Part shown: piece after piece, positions 38,368 through 45,686 of the stretch | Position numbering within the stretch: position 1 is the stretch's first letter | Layout: every line of letters starts with the position of its first letter | Origin: Tenacibaculum mesophilum | GTDB taxonomy: Bacteria > Bacteroidota > Bacteroidia > Flavobacteriales > Flavobacteriaceae | Length of the DNA: 64,000 nucleotides | Direction: 5' to 3' | Assembly (NCBI RefSeq): GCF_003867075.1 | Contig: NZ_CP032544.1 | Location: forward strand, 672,001 to 736,000 | The notes under the pieces: model-generated | Told to the model about the DNA's origin: nothing | Databases searched by the model: none | What the model saw: only the letters and a program-made list of their open reading frames with translations | Translations under genes and position numbers: made by a program

Positions 38368-39309
38368 TTATTTATTAAAAAATTCTGCTACAGCATCTGT
38401 TGATGCTTTTACAGCTTCAGGCTTATAATAAAAATCTACATGAGTAAACTCATCAAATGCTAATGTTGTGTTATCATTAGTAAGTTTTGCTATAAATTGG
38501 GTAGAGCAGGGGGCAGTAGATGCATTGGTACTATATATTACTAAACTTGGTTGTACAATTTTATCTGCATAAGCCTCTCCAATAGAAATTAAAGACTGCA
38601 TGGCTTGGTCTGCAATATGTATGTTTGAAGCATTTTTAACAGTTCCAGGGCCTTTTTCACCGTTTTTCCCATAGTAATTATACGTTTCTTCTGCCATTAC
38701 TGGGTAAGCGGCAGTAGTAACAAACTCTTCTTTAGTCATTTCATCATCTAATCCAAATGGAGCATAATAATCAGGTTCTCTAGTTTCGTACTGTTTTTGC
38801 ATAGAATCATTAGCAGCTGCAATCATAGGATCTGTAACTTCTCTACCTAACCATTGAAAACCATCTGCTGCCATCATACCAGAAACCATTGCTATTTTCT
38901 TAATTCTATGGTCTGTAACTGCTGCTGATGCAATGATAGAACCACCCTGACAAACACCTAGTCCTTCAATCTCTTCTATAAAAGGAAGTGTACCGAGATA
39001 AGATACTGCATCCCAAGTATTTTCTATTAATCTAAACATGTATCTAGATTTTTTATATTCTCCTGGTAATGCTGGAGAATCTCCCATTCCTAAATAATCA
39101 AATCCCAAAAAAACAAACCCTCTTTTTGCCATTTCTGGTCCATAGGTTGCCATAATCTGTCCTTTAACTTGTGGAAACGGACTAGCACTTATTATGGCTT
39201 TGTACTTCTTGTTTGAATCAAATCCTTTAGGTAGGTAAAGATCTCCTGCTAATTCTACTCCAAATGACGTGAATGTCACACTATTTTTTCCTGCTTTTAA
39301 ATTGTTCAT
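38368..39309 (-). CDS. Alpha/beta hydrolase with Cys at the nucleophile position
   Basis: The 313-residue protein has an alpha/beta hydrolase core: FLGFDYLGMGDS near 67-78, GLGVCQGGS at 116-124 where the usual Ser is Cys120, and a C-terminal EFTHVDFYY with the catalytic-type His near 291. Cys in this place occurs in dienelactone hydrolases, and the length and general features agree with such enzymes (DUF/xylan-esterase-like alternatives exist). It lies 64 bases before the DUF2255-like gene on the same strand. Confidence 0.78.
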   Translation of the reverse strand: MNNLKAGKNSVTFTSFGVELAGDLYLPKGFDSNKKYKAIISASPFPQVKGQIMATYGPEMAKRGFVFLGFDYLGMGDSPALPGEYKKSRYMFRLIENTWDAVSYLGTLPFIEEIEGLGVCQGGSIIASAAVTDHRIKKIAMVSGMMAADGFQWLGREVTDPMIAAANDSMQKQYETREPDYYAPFGLDDEMTKEEFVTTAAYPVMAEETYNYYGKNGEKGPGTVKNASNIHIADQAMQSLISIGEAYADKIVQPSLVIYSTNASTAPCSTQFIAKLTNDNTTLAFDEFTHVDFYYKPEAVKASTDAVAEFFNK

Positions 39310-39935
39310 CGTTTTTATTTTTTAGTCGATATTGTGTTATCTGTTATACTTTTTTGCTCTTGATTCTGCTTATAGCAACTGTACAGCTATAGAATTAATT
39401 ACAATGCAAATTTATAGCCGTATTATCCTACAATACTTATACATTTTGGTATCAGACTTACACATTTTGGTTAAAACAATTTATTGCAAGAAGAAATTTC
39501 TAAAGGTATTAATGGTTAAATAATTTAATTTCTATTTTACATAATATTAATTATGATTCATTTTGAATTGTGTAAGTAGAATGACGAAGTGTTTTTTATT
39601 TAATTGTAGATATGTTTTATAGTATCTACAAATTTGTTACAGTCATTTTACGACACTGTAATTTTATTCATATCCACATGTATATAACCTGTAATAATCT
39701 ATTTTAAAAGTGATTAATATTCGTTGAAGTTTCTGAAACATATAAACATTTCGTTTGTCTGAGATACGTAAAATTAAGAGAATATTTGTTACGACTATAA
39801 ACTTGCTGAAATCTATAGCTTATTTTGTCTAAACTTTTTGAATTATATTTTTAAATATTATGTTAAATATAATTCTTATATCTCCGTCTGAAAACTATCT
39901 TCTAAACTTCTAAAATTCTAATTTTGCCAATGTAA
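39310..39935. other. Gene-free region upstream of the hydrolase gene
   Basis: No convincing reading frame is present; the longest, about 60 codons on the plus strand from 39332, has no family likeness. An inverted repeat TATAGC-N9-GCTATA at 39371-39391, 62 bases before the hydrolase start, could be an operator. The remainder is AT-rich without recognised signals. Confidence 0.4.
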
Positions 39936-41036
39936 TTATTTATTAGCTACAAATATTTCTTTTAACTGTTTAATTACATTTCCGTTTCCAGTAACTGTAA
40001 TTTCTCCAATCTTATCAGCAATTTTTTCTACATACTCCATTTCTTTTAACTTAAACAACATTTCGTTGTCTTCCATTAATTTAGCAGTATTTAATAAGCT
40101 TCTTGTTGAGGCTGTTTCTTCTCTTCTGGTAATAATATTAGCTTGGGCTTGCTTTTGTGCTACTAATACCTGATTCATGATTTCTTTCATTTCTCCCGGT
40201 AAAATAACATCTCTAATTCCGCAACCTTGAATTACTACACCTAATTTTTCAGCATTCGATTTGGTTTCTTCAAAAACAGCTGTAGAAACATCTTCTTTAT
40301 TTGCTAATAATTCATCTAATGTGTAGTGCCCTACATATTTTCTTAATGCCAATTGCATGTTTACATACAATTGTTTTTCATAGTCTTTGTTAGCCAATAA
40401 CGCTTTTTCAATAGCAATTACTTTGTATTGCGTATAAAAGTTAACTCTAACATTTGCTTTGTCTTTAGTTAACAATTCCTGACCTGCAATTTCTAATTGT
40501 AATTGTCTGGTGTCTACTTTCGCTATTTTAATAGTTGTTTCATTTTTCCAAAACCTATACGTCCCTCCTACCAATGTTTTTTGATAGGTATCATTCACTA
40601 ACAACACCGCTTTTTCGTAGGCAGCAACTTCAAAAGTTCTAACATATTTGCTTACTTCATAATTACTGAATAAAGAAGCATCAACTTTTTCAGTAATCTC
40701 AATCTTGCTTATATCTATTCTTTGAAAGGTTCTAGTAATAAATCCTTTCCAGAAAACGTGTCTTCCTGCATTTAAAACTCTTTTAAAGTTGTTGTTTTCA
40801 TACATAAAAACTAACTCGTTGTCTTGTACTTCAACAACTTCTAACATTGCTGCTAAAGTTGCGTCTTGCAACAACACCTCTAAAGCTACTGATGCATAAA
40901 AATCTTTTGTTAAATCATATACTGCCACTGTTTGATTAAATCCTAACCAATGTGTACCCCCTTTAATTACCTTTATGTAATCTCCTTTTTTAAATACTAA
41001 TCCTACTTTTCCTTGATTAATTGTTATTCTTTTCAT
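39936..41036 (-). CDS. Slipin (SPFH/Band 7) family protein
   Basis: The 366-residue protein starts MKRITINQGKVGLVFKKGDYIKVIKGG and has a divergent N-terminal repeat before an SPFH/Band 7 domain (about 120-300: KDKANVRVNFYTQYKV, LRKYVGHYTLDELLANKEDVS, EKLGVVIQGCGIRDVILP) and a helical C-terminus with QAQANIITRREETASTRSL. It has no membrane segment. Slipins have been noted beside bacterial RNA-repair genes, though their task is unknown. Here it is the last gene after the tRNA-like RNA, on the same strand, likely in one transcript with it. Confidence 0.87.
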   Translation of the reverse strand: MKRITINQGKVGLVFKKGDYIKVIKGGTHWLGFNQTVAVYDLTKDFYASVALEVLLQDATLAAMLEVVEVQDNELVFMYENNNFKRVLNAGRHVFWKGFITRTFQRIDISKIEITEKVDASLFSNYEVSKYVRTFEVAAYEKAVLLVNDTYQKTLVGGTYRFWKNETTIKIAKVDTRQLQLEIAGQELLTKDKANVRVNFYTQYKVIAIEKALLANKDYEKQLYVNMQLALRKYVGHYTLDELLANKEDVSTAVFEETKSNAEKLGVVIQGCGIRDVILPGEMKEIMNQVLVAQKQAQANIITRREETASTRSLLNTAKLMEDNEMLFKLKEMEYVEKIADKIGEITVTGNGNVIKQLKEIFVANK

Positions 41037-41049
41037 AATCTTTTTGTTT

Positions 41050-41211
41050 TTAATTGTTTATACGTTGTTTTCTCACCATGGAGAAATTTGTTTGTTTTTG
41101 TAAAAAGTACTGAATGTTAATGCTTATAAGTCCACGGAAATAATAAGATTGCATAGCTTTTGTATTGTTGTTTACTACATGGGTTATACTAATTGATACT
41201 ATAACTGACAT
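41050..41211 (-). CDS. Possible small ORF in the slipin leader
   Basis: A 53-codon frame (MSVIVSISITHVVNN start; internal Met20 at 41154 gives 34 codons) ends 13 bases before the slipin ATG. It is rich in Asn, Ile and Gln, and ends MVRKQRINN. It resembles no family known to me. It may be chance in AT-rich leader DNA. Confidence 0.25.
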   Translation of the reverse strand: MSVIVSISITHVVNNNTKAMQSYYFRGLISINIQYFLQKQTNFSMVRKQRINN

Positions 41212-41341
41212 ACTAAAAATCAATACATTGTTTATGTAATGGTTATTATTTCAAAGTACGTTTATAAGTGTTTATTTAAAAACTCATTAAACATTCAACA
41301 CTTTTAGTTCATCAGTTTTACAAGGTGATGAGCTTCCTGAT

Positions 41342-41572
41342 GACTTTTCTCAAGTCGTGAAGTCGGACTCGAACCGACAGCCGTTAGGCTTACCATAATT
41401 ACTAGAACCGAAATCTAGCGCGTCTACCATTCCGCCATATCCTTTCGGATAGTGGGATTCGAACCCACACGAATTTTCTCTATTGCTTTAACCGGACTTA
41501 GCTACATAACTTTCGTTATGGCAGGATTCGAACCTGCGTACATAGAGTGCGATTATTTTTTGGTGAATAATC
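41342..41572 (-). ncRNA. tRNA-like RNA with permuted modules
   Basis: On the minus strand this reads as a chain of tRNA parts. T-arms with seven-base loops of TTCRA type lie at 41521-41537, 41452-41468 and 41362-41378. Acceptor-like stems closed by GAAA follow the first two: CATAAC-GAAA-GTTATG (41505-41520) and TATCC-GAAA-GGATA (41438-41451). D-arms lie at 41485-41502 and 41419-41436. In the first module CTCTAT (41542-41547) pairs with ATAGAG (41478-41483) as an anticodon stem, giving a circularly permuted cloverleaf. The second part has a Leu-type D-arm, an anticodon hairpin (41402-41418) and a variable-arm hairpin (41379-41390). No CCA end is encoded. It resembles YrlA-type Y RNAs in idea, but no Ro protein is in the window. 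Confidence 0.75.
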
Positions 41573-41709
41573 AAAACCTTCAAGACTAGTTGCATATACA
41601 ATTCTAATACAAATACTGTAAGAGTGTATACAATGGTGCTATACAGAAACACGCAACAAGACTTGCTTGATATTTTTATTTATAATATGTAAATGAACTT
41701 TTATAACTA

Positions 41710-41737
41710 CCTCATTATACCCTTTGTTATAATGAGG
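41710..41737 (-). other. Perfect 10-bp hairpin in the tRNA-like RNA leader
   Basis: CCTCATTATA pairs with TATAATGAGG with an eight-base loop. It lacks a T run on the minus strand, so it is a leader structure more than a terminator. It lies about 45 bases after the predicted transcript start. Confidence 0.6.
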
Positions 41738-41740
41738 CTT

Positions 41741-41833
41741 TTCATAGCAATTTTTATCTCACAGCAAACATCTTTTTCATAATTACACTGCAAATATTAC
41801 ACTGTATTGCGCAATGTTTTTGCGTACTAAAAA
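41741..41833 (-). promoter_or_regulatory. Control region A, shared with control region B at 46845
   Basis: About 90 bases match 46845-46937 almost without gaps. It has the dyad TGCGCAA-N5-TTGCGTA (41808-41826, plus-strand reading) and, on the minus strand, AATATTTGCAGTG (TTTG at 41791-41794), close to a -7 element. It lies directly after the TPR stop codon and before the tRNA-like RNA and slipin, and so probably drives them. Confidence 0.7.
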
Positions 41834-42349
41834 TTATTTTTGATTTTTCTTAATTTTTTTCTTCTTTTTCTTAGGAAGTTTATCCTCTACACGTTCTATA
41901 TGTTCTCTTACAGTTCGCATATAGTCACTATTATACGTGTGTTTCTTAGCAAGTTTTAAAGTTTGTAATGATTTTTTATACGCTTCTTTCTGTTCATATA
42001 ATTGGGCTTTACCAGTATATAAAATAGCTTTATCGGAACCTTTTACGGTTAATGCGAAATCAATGAATCGTTCAGCTTCTTCATAGTCTTCATTCCATAA
42101 TAACACATTAATATAATGTGGATATACGTTAAAAGCATACATATTTTCTGCTAAAGCCTCTTTGTAATACAGTTTTGCTTTTTCAAAATCACCTAAGTGC
42201 TCAGCGTAAATGCGTCCCATTAAGCACAACGCGACTACATTTTTTTCTTCATACGCCAAAGCATATGTTAATGCCTCCATGGTTTCTTCTAATTCATATG
42301 GAAAAGCATCTAATGCTTTAAATATGTAATTGTTTGCTAATGTTTTCAT
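41834..42349 (-). CDS. Tetratricopeptide repeat protein
   Basis: The 171-residue protein consists of TPR-like helical pairs (about 20-155; e.g. VALCLMGRIYAEHLGDFEKAKLYYKEAL and AILYTGKAQLYEQKEAYKKSLQTL in pieces) and a very basic tail (KLPKKKKKKIKKNQK), which suggests RNA or ribosome contact. It begins one base after prfH ends, so it is in the rtcB-prfH transcript. No enzymatic motif is seen. The association with RNA repair is inference from context. Confidence 0.8.
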   Translation of the reverse strand: MKTLANNYIFKALDAFPYELEETMEALTYALAYEEKNVVALCLMGRIYAEHLGDFEKAKLYYKEALAENMYAFNVYPHYINVLLWNEDYEEAERFIDFALTVKGSDKAILYTGKAQLYEQKEAYKKSLQTLKLAKKHTYNSDYMRTVREHIERVEDKLPKKKKKKIKKNQK

Positions 42350-42350
42350 C

Positions 42351-43043
42351 TTATTCTAATTGTTTACGCAAATCGCTTTTTAATTGATTACGCGTTGTTT
42401 TAAATCTTTTTTTGTTGTTTTTAACTTTAAAGTCAGTTCCTACAAATACTTTTACTGGATTTCCTCTTTCTAAATCTAAATGGTTCTCCCATTCTTGTTT
42501 TATGGTGTTTTGTAATTGATGCACATTATGATTTGCTATCAAGGTTTTTAAGCGTTGTATAGCTATCTTTTTATTTTGATGCTGTGAACGACTTTCTGAA
42601 ACCAATACTTGAATTCCTGTTGTGCTATGTTTAGCTCTAACAGCCGAACTTACTTTGTTTACATGTTGTCCACCAGGTCCAGAACTTCTAATTGCCTGAA
42701 ACTCGATGTCTTTTTCTTGTATAGTTAACTCATTATTATATTCCAATTCAAAACAACCTATAAACCAGTTTTTGCGTTTATGGTATTTTCTAAAGGTTGA
42801 TTTTCCTATCCATTGAATAGTGCCCAACCAATCTTTTAAAAATAAAGACAGGTTATTTCCTTTGAGTTGAACACTTACTGATTGTATGGTGCCATTCTCT
42901 ATTCCATTTTCTTTATGAAGAATGTCATACGTTATCTTATGTTCTACTACAGTTTTTATAAATGCTTTTAGCACTTTTGCTACTACCCAGCAACATTCCG
43001 AAGGTCCACGACCCGCTGTAAATTGTATTATTTTTATGTTCAT
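42351..43043 (-). CDS. prfH: Peptide chain release factor PrfH
   Basis: The 230-residue protein matches PrfH: N-terminal FTAGRGPSECCWVVAKVL near 8-25, RKNWFIGCFE near 90-99, then the RF catalytic domain with GGQ at 124-126 in SSGPGGQHVNK, and the C-terminal QLERGNP-like LERGNPVKVF. It lacks the stop-codon-reading domain of RF1/RF2. In other bacteria PrfH pairs with RtcB in rescuing ribosomes damaged in the decoding centre. It lies 100 bases after rtcB, a gap filled by a palindromic repeat. Confidence 0.92.
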   Translation of the reverse strand: MNIKIIQFTAGRGPSECCWVVAKVLKAFIKTVVEHKITYDILHKENGIENGTIQSVSVQLKGNNLSLFLKDWLGTIQWIGKSTFRKYHKRKNWFIGCFELEYNNELTIQEKDIEFQAIRSSGPGGQHVNKVSSAVRAKHSTTGIQVLVSESRSQHQNKKIAIQRLKTLIANHNVHQLQNTIKQEWENHLDLERGNPVKVFVGTDFKVKNNKKRFKTTRNQLKSDLRKQLE

Positions 43044-43060
43044 TTTAATTTCCTATTCCT

Positions 43061-43135
43061 GTCATTACGAGTGAAACAAAGCAATCTGTTAATCGGTAAG
43101 CAGATTGCTTCAGTTGTTATCTCTTTCAGAATGAC
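43061..43135. repeat. REP-like palindromic element
   Basis: GTCATT (43061-43066) pairs with AATGAC (43130-43135), and AAGCAATCTG (43079-43088) pairs with CAGATTGCTT (43101-43110). The pattern recalls the widely dispersed GTCATTGCGAG...GAAGCAATCTG extragenic palindromes. It lies between rtcB and prfH. Other copies in this window were not found. Confidence 0.7.
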
Positions 43136-43143
43136 GATTCTTT

Positions 43144-44535
43144 TTACTTATCCATTCGTACGATTTTCGGTGTAAAAGTGCCTAATACTTCAACTAACTC
43201 TTGTTGATTAGCCATTACCTTTTTGATATTTTTATACGCCATAGGAGCTTCATCTACTCCACCTCCAATGAGCGTAACTTCATTCATTTTTAATTGATGC
43301 TTAATATCACTTTTGGTAAATTTCTCTTTACACTTCCTTCTTGAATGTTTTCTTCCTGCTCCGTGTGATGCCGATTGTAAACTCTCCTGGTTCCCTAAAC
43401 CTCTAACAATGTATCCTGGTGCGGTCATAGACCCCGGAATTATACCCAATGCTCCTTTATTAGCAGGTGTTGCTCCTTTTCTATGTACAATACATTCAAC
43501 TCCATTTAGCTGTTCTTTCCAAGCAAAATTGTGATGATTCTCAATCATTGCTAAAGGTTTTATTCCTAATAACTTTGCAATTCGTTTATGAATATTATCA
43601 TGACATGCCTTGGCATAATCACCTGCTAAATTCATTGCTAGCCAATATTCTTGTCCGTCATGCGTATCTAAATCTAACCATGCTAAATGTTGTACATTTT
43701 TAGGTAACGGACATTGTTTACTCGCTAAATAGGTATAGTGTTTTGCAATGTTTGCTCCCAATCCACGTGATCCGCTATGCGTTAACAATCCCACATACTC
43801 TCCTACAGGCACATTAAATTCATTGTGTTCATCTGTTATAGTTACCATTCCGAACTCCACAAAGTGATTTCCACCTCCAGAAGTTCCTAATTGATTATAT
43901 GCTTTTACTTTTAACCGTTTTAGTAAGGGGATGTCTTGGAACTCATTCCGTTCAAAAATTTCATGGTCTTGTTTTTTATCATGTGTTTCATACATTCCAA
44001 ACTTGGTATGTTCCTTCAAGATATTTTCTAATTGATGTTGCTTCCCTTTTAAATAAGAAGCTTTCATCGGAAAAATACTCAATGCCATTCTACAGCCAAT
44101 ATCTACTCCTACCCCATACGGAATTACTGCATTTTCAGTAGCAAGCACGCCACCTATGGGTAATCCGTACCCTGAATGTGCATCAGGCATTAAAGCTCCT
44201 TGTACCGCAATTGGTAATTTTAAAGCATCGTACAACTGAAACTTAGCTTGCTCATCAATTTCATTTTCTCCATAAATAGAAAACGGAGCTCTTGTATTTC
44301 GTAATTCATGCATTTTAATTTCAACAGGCTTGGTTAAACCTTCAGCAACTTTACCCCAAATAGCATTTCCTTGATATTTTTCTGGATAAAGCAATACATT
44401 TTTTGCTTCTTCTAAAATGCGTTCTTTCTTTTCTTTTTTTCTATATCGGTTAATTTGCCCTAAGGCAATATTTATACTATTGTTTTTTGGAAAGCCTAAT
44501 TTGATTAGATCTTTTCCTTTTAGTTTATTTCCCAT
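43144..44535 (-). CDS. rtcB: RNA-splicing ligase RtcB
   Basis: The 463-residue protein is a full RtcB, which joins 2',3'-cyclic-phosphate or 3'-phosphate ends to 5'-OH ends using GTP and Mn2+. Metal ligands are evident: Asp145 and Cys148 in GVDIGCR, His224 in GGNHFVEF, His253 in LTHSGSRG, and His335 in the HHNFAW area; the likely guanylylated His is 391 in SHGAGRKHSR. Next to prfH it corresponds to the RtcB2-type that mends cleaved ribosomal RNA. No archease gene is in the window. Confidence 0.93.
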   Translation of the reverse strand: MGNKLKGKDLIKLGFPKNNSINIALGQINRYRKKEKKERILEEAKNVLLYPEKYQGNAIWGKVAEGLTKPVEIKMHELRNTRAPFSIYGENEIDEQAKFQLYDALKLPIAVQGALMPDAHSGYGLPIGGVLATENAVIPYGVGVDIGCRMALSIFPMKASYLKGKQHQLENILKEHTKFGMYETHDKKQDHEIFERNEFQDIPLLKRLKVKAYNQLGTSGGGNHFVEFGMVTITDEHNEFNVPVGEYVGLLTHSGSRGLGANIAKHYTYLASKQCPLPKNVQHLAWLDLDTHDGQEYWLAMNLAGDYAKACHDNIHKRIAKLLGIKPLAMIENHHNFAWKEQLNGVECIVHRKGATPANKGALGIIPGSMTAPGYIVRGLGNQESLQSASHGAGRKHSRRKCKEKFTKSDIKHQLKMNEVTLIGGGVDEAPMAYKNIKKVMANQQELVEVLGTFTPKIVRMDK

Positions 44536-44641
44536 GTTGAGACATTATAATGTTGGGCACCAATTTTCTAATTAGTGCTTTGTATCAATATTTTTCTCTT
44601 TGCTTCGGAAATTGAAAACTATGCGGAAATGTGTAGCATAA

Positions 44642-44676
44642 AAAAATCCGAAACGTTATTGAGGCTTCGGATTTTT
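44642..44676 (-). terminator. Rho-independent terminator
   Basis: AAAAATCCGAA (44642-44652) pairs with TTCGGATTTTT (44666-44676), 11 bp; a T run follows on both strands. It ends any minus-strand transcript from 44.7-45.0 kb before rtcB. Confidence 0.85.
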
Positions 44677-44698
44677 CATATATAGGTTATTATTATTT

Positions 44699-44782
44699 CT
44701 ATGTATGAAGAAAATCGCGAAGCATGTGTACAAAAGAACCTGGTTCTTTTACTGTACTTATGTTTAATTGATATTTGAACAT
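44699..44782 (-). CDS. Possible 27-residue small protein
   Basis: A frame starting at the ATG at 44782 encodes MFKYQLNISTVKEPGSF followed by VHMLRDFLHT. The composition is protein-like (no low-complexity AT bias), and the open frame extends upstream past 44860 without another ATG. It lies inside an RNA fold (44720-44786) and before a terminator. A minus-strand promoter (TTG, 20 bases, CATCTTTG; TTTG at about 44872-44875) lies upstream. I do not recognise it. Confidence 0.35.
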   Translation of the reverse strand: MFKYQLNISTVKEPGSFVHMLRDFLHT

Positions 44783-44786
44783 GCTT
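44720..44786. other. Strong inverted-repeat structure
   Basis: AAGCATGT (44720-44727) pairs with ACATGCTT (44779-44786). Inside, GTAC-AAAAGAAC pairs with GTTCTTTT-N3-GTAC around a CTG loop (44728-44757). It lies between two terminators upstream of rtcB and overlaps the possible small ORF. It could be a structured RNA. The remaining DNA in 44536-45244 shows no other gene. Confidence 0.5.
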
Positions 44787-45050
44787 ACTTCGTTTTTAAA
44801 AATTATTATTTTGTTGTTGAGTATGTTTATACTTGAACTGCGCTCTGTATAAAAATTACTGGTGCAAAGATGTGAGCCTTTTTTGAATTACACAAGTTTA
44901 AAACGGTTTTATTTTACTTAAAATCAAACACTTACACTAAAATAAAGATATAAGTATCTTATCCGAATTTCTTCAGACTAGTAACCTGTTGGTTGTAAGC
45001 TATGTAGCATTTTACATGTAACTTTCAAAGACTTGAAGTTTTTTATAAAA

Positions 45051-45084
45051 AAAAGCGTCCAAATTATATAATTTGGACGCTTTT
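45051..45084. terminator. 34-base perfect palindrome, bidirectional terminator
   Basis: AAAAGCGTCCAAATTA and its complement form an uninterrupted palindrome with T runs in both directions. It closes the minus-strand S24-like gene unit at 45245. Confidence 0.85.
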
Positions 45085-45244
45085 AGTGATTTTATACTAC
45101 AATAACCTTATTGATAACTCCATAAAAATCGCTTTTGAGCGTCCGATATGTGTATAAATTGCATTGGCATAGGTTAAATTTCGTTTAATTAATTTATAAA
45201 ATATGGAGAACCTTCATTCTCTTTTTTTTTCTTTCTTAAAATGC

Positions 45245-45550
45245 CTATGGCATTGGTAATATCTCTACTACTATTCCATATACATTCTTAGTCCATCCGT
45301 TTATTCTTCCATGATTGTTTCCTATTTGTAACCCTCTTTTATTGTTTTTTCCTTTTACAAGGTGCGTAAAACAGTTTCCACGAACTTTGCAATACACAAT
45401 ATCACCAACCTTACAATCTTCCCAGTTTATTGGTTTTAGTTTTACTGGTTGTTTAGATTTTAAAATAGGCAACATAGAATTACCTGGCTCTTTTGAAATA
45501 ATGGTTTCTCCATTATTTAATTTTTGAATTTTCCAATTCATTAGTATCAT
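45245..45550 (-). CDS. S24/S26-like (LexA peptidase-fold) small protein
   Basis: The 101-residue protein has GNSMLPILKSKQPVKLKPI (about 23-41), where Ser25 would be the nucleophile of the LexA/signal-peptidase fold, and GDIVYCKVRGNCFTHLVKGKNNKRGLQIGNNHG (49-81, in pieces). The usual catalytic Lys is not certain. There is no HTH or membrane segment. The ATG at 45541 (MNWKIQKL) is an alternative start. It lies downstream of the phosphatase and unknown gene and may be in the RNA-repair island by position only. Confidence 0.6.
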   Translation of the reverse strand: MILMNWKIQKLNNGETIISKEPGNSMLPILKSKQPVKLKPINWEDCKVGDIVYCKVRGNCFTHLVKGKNNKRGLQIGNNHGRINGWTKNVYGIVVEILPMP

Positions 45551-45686
45551 ATTTTATAAATTATGTAAAACACTATTGCCTTACATATCTCATAAAATTA
45601 CCAAGCCATTTCAATGAACTGCTGCAAATATGATATTTTTAGTTGGTTTTACCTATTAGATTGATTTTAAATTAAGTATTACTAGT

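Noticed and set aside
39332..39523. 63-codon plus-strand frame upstream of the hydrolase
   Set aside because: No family likeness, unfavourable composition and no promoter match; it is probably chance in AT-rich DNA.
41362..41537. Three ordinary tRNA genes on the minus strand
   Set aside because: The T-arms look genuine, but neighbouring acceptor strands pair with each other through GAAA loops and not with a 5' or 3' partner of the same unit, no CCA is encoded and the anticodon in the Leu-like body does not fit.
41581..41660. Sigma-54 promoter before the tRNA-like RNA, as for RtcR-controlled rtcBA
   Set aside because: No TGGCAC-N5-TTGC match is found and no RtcR-type activator is in the window; the WYL gene is the likely regulator.
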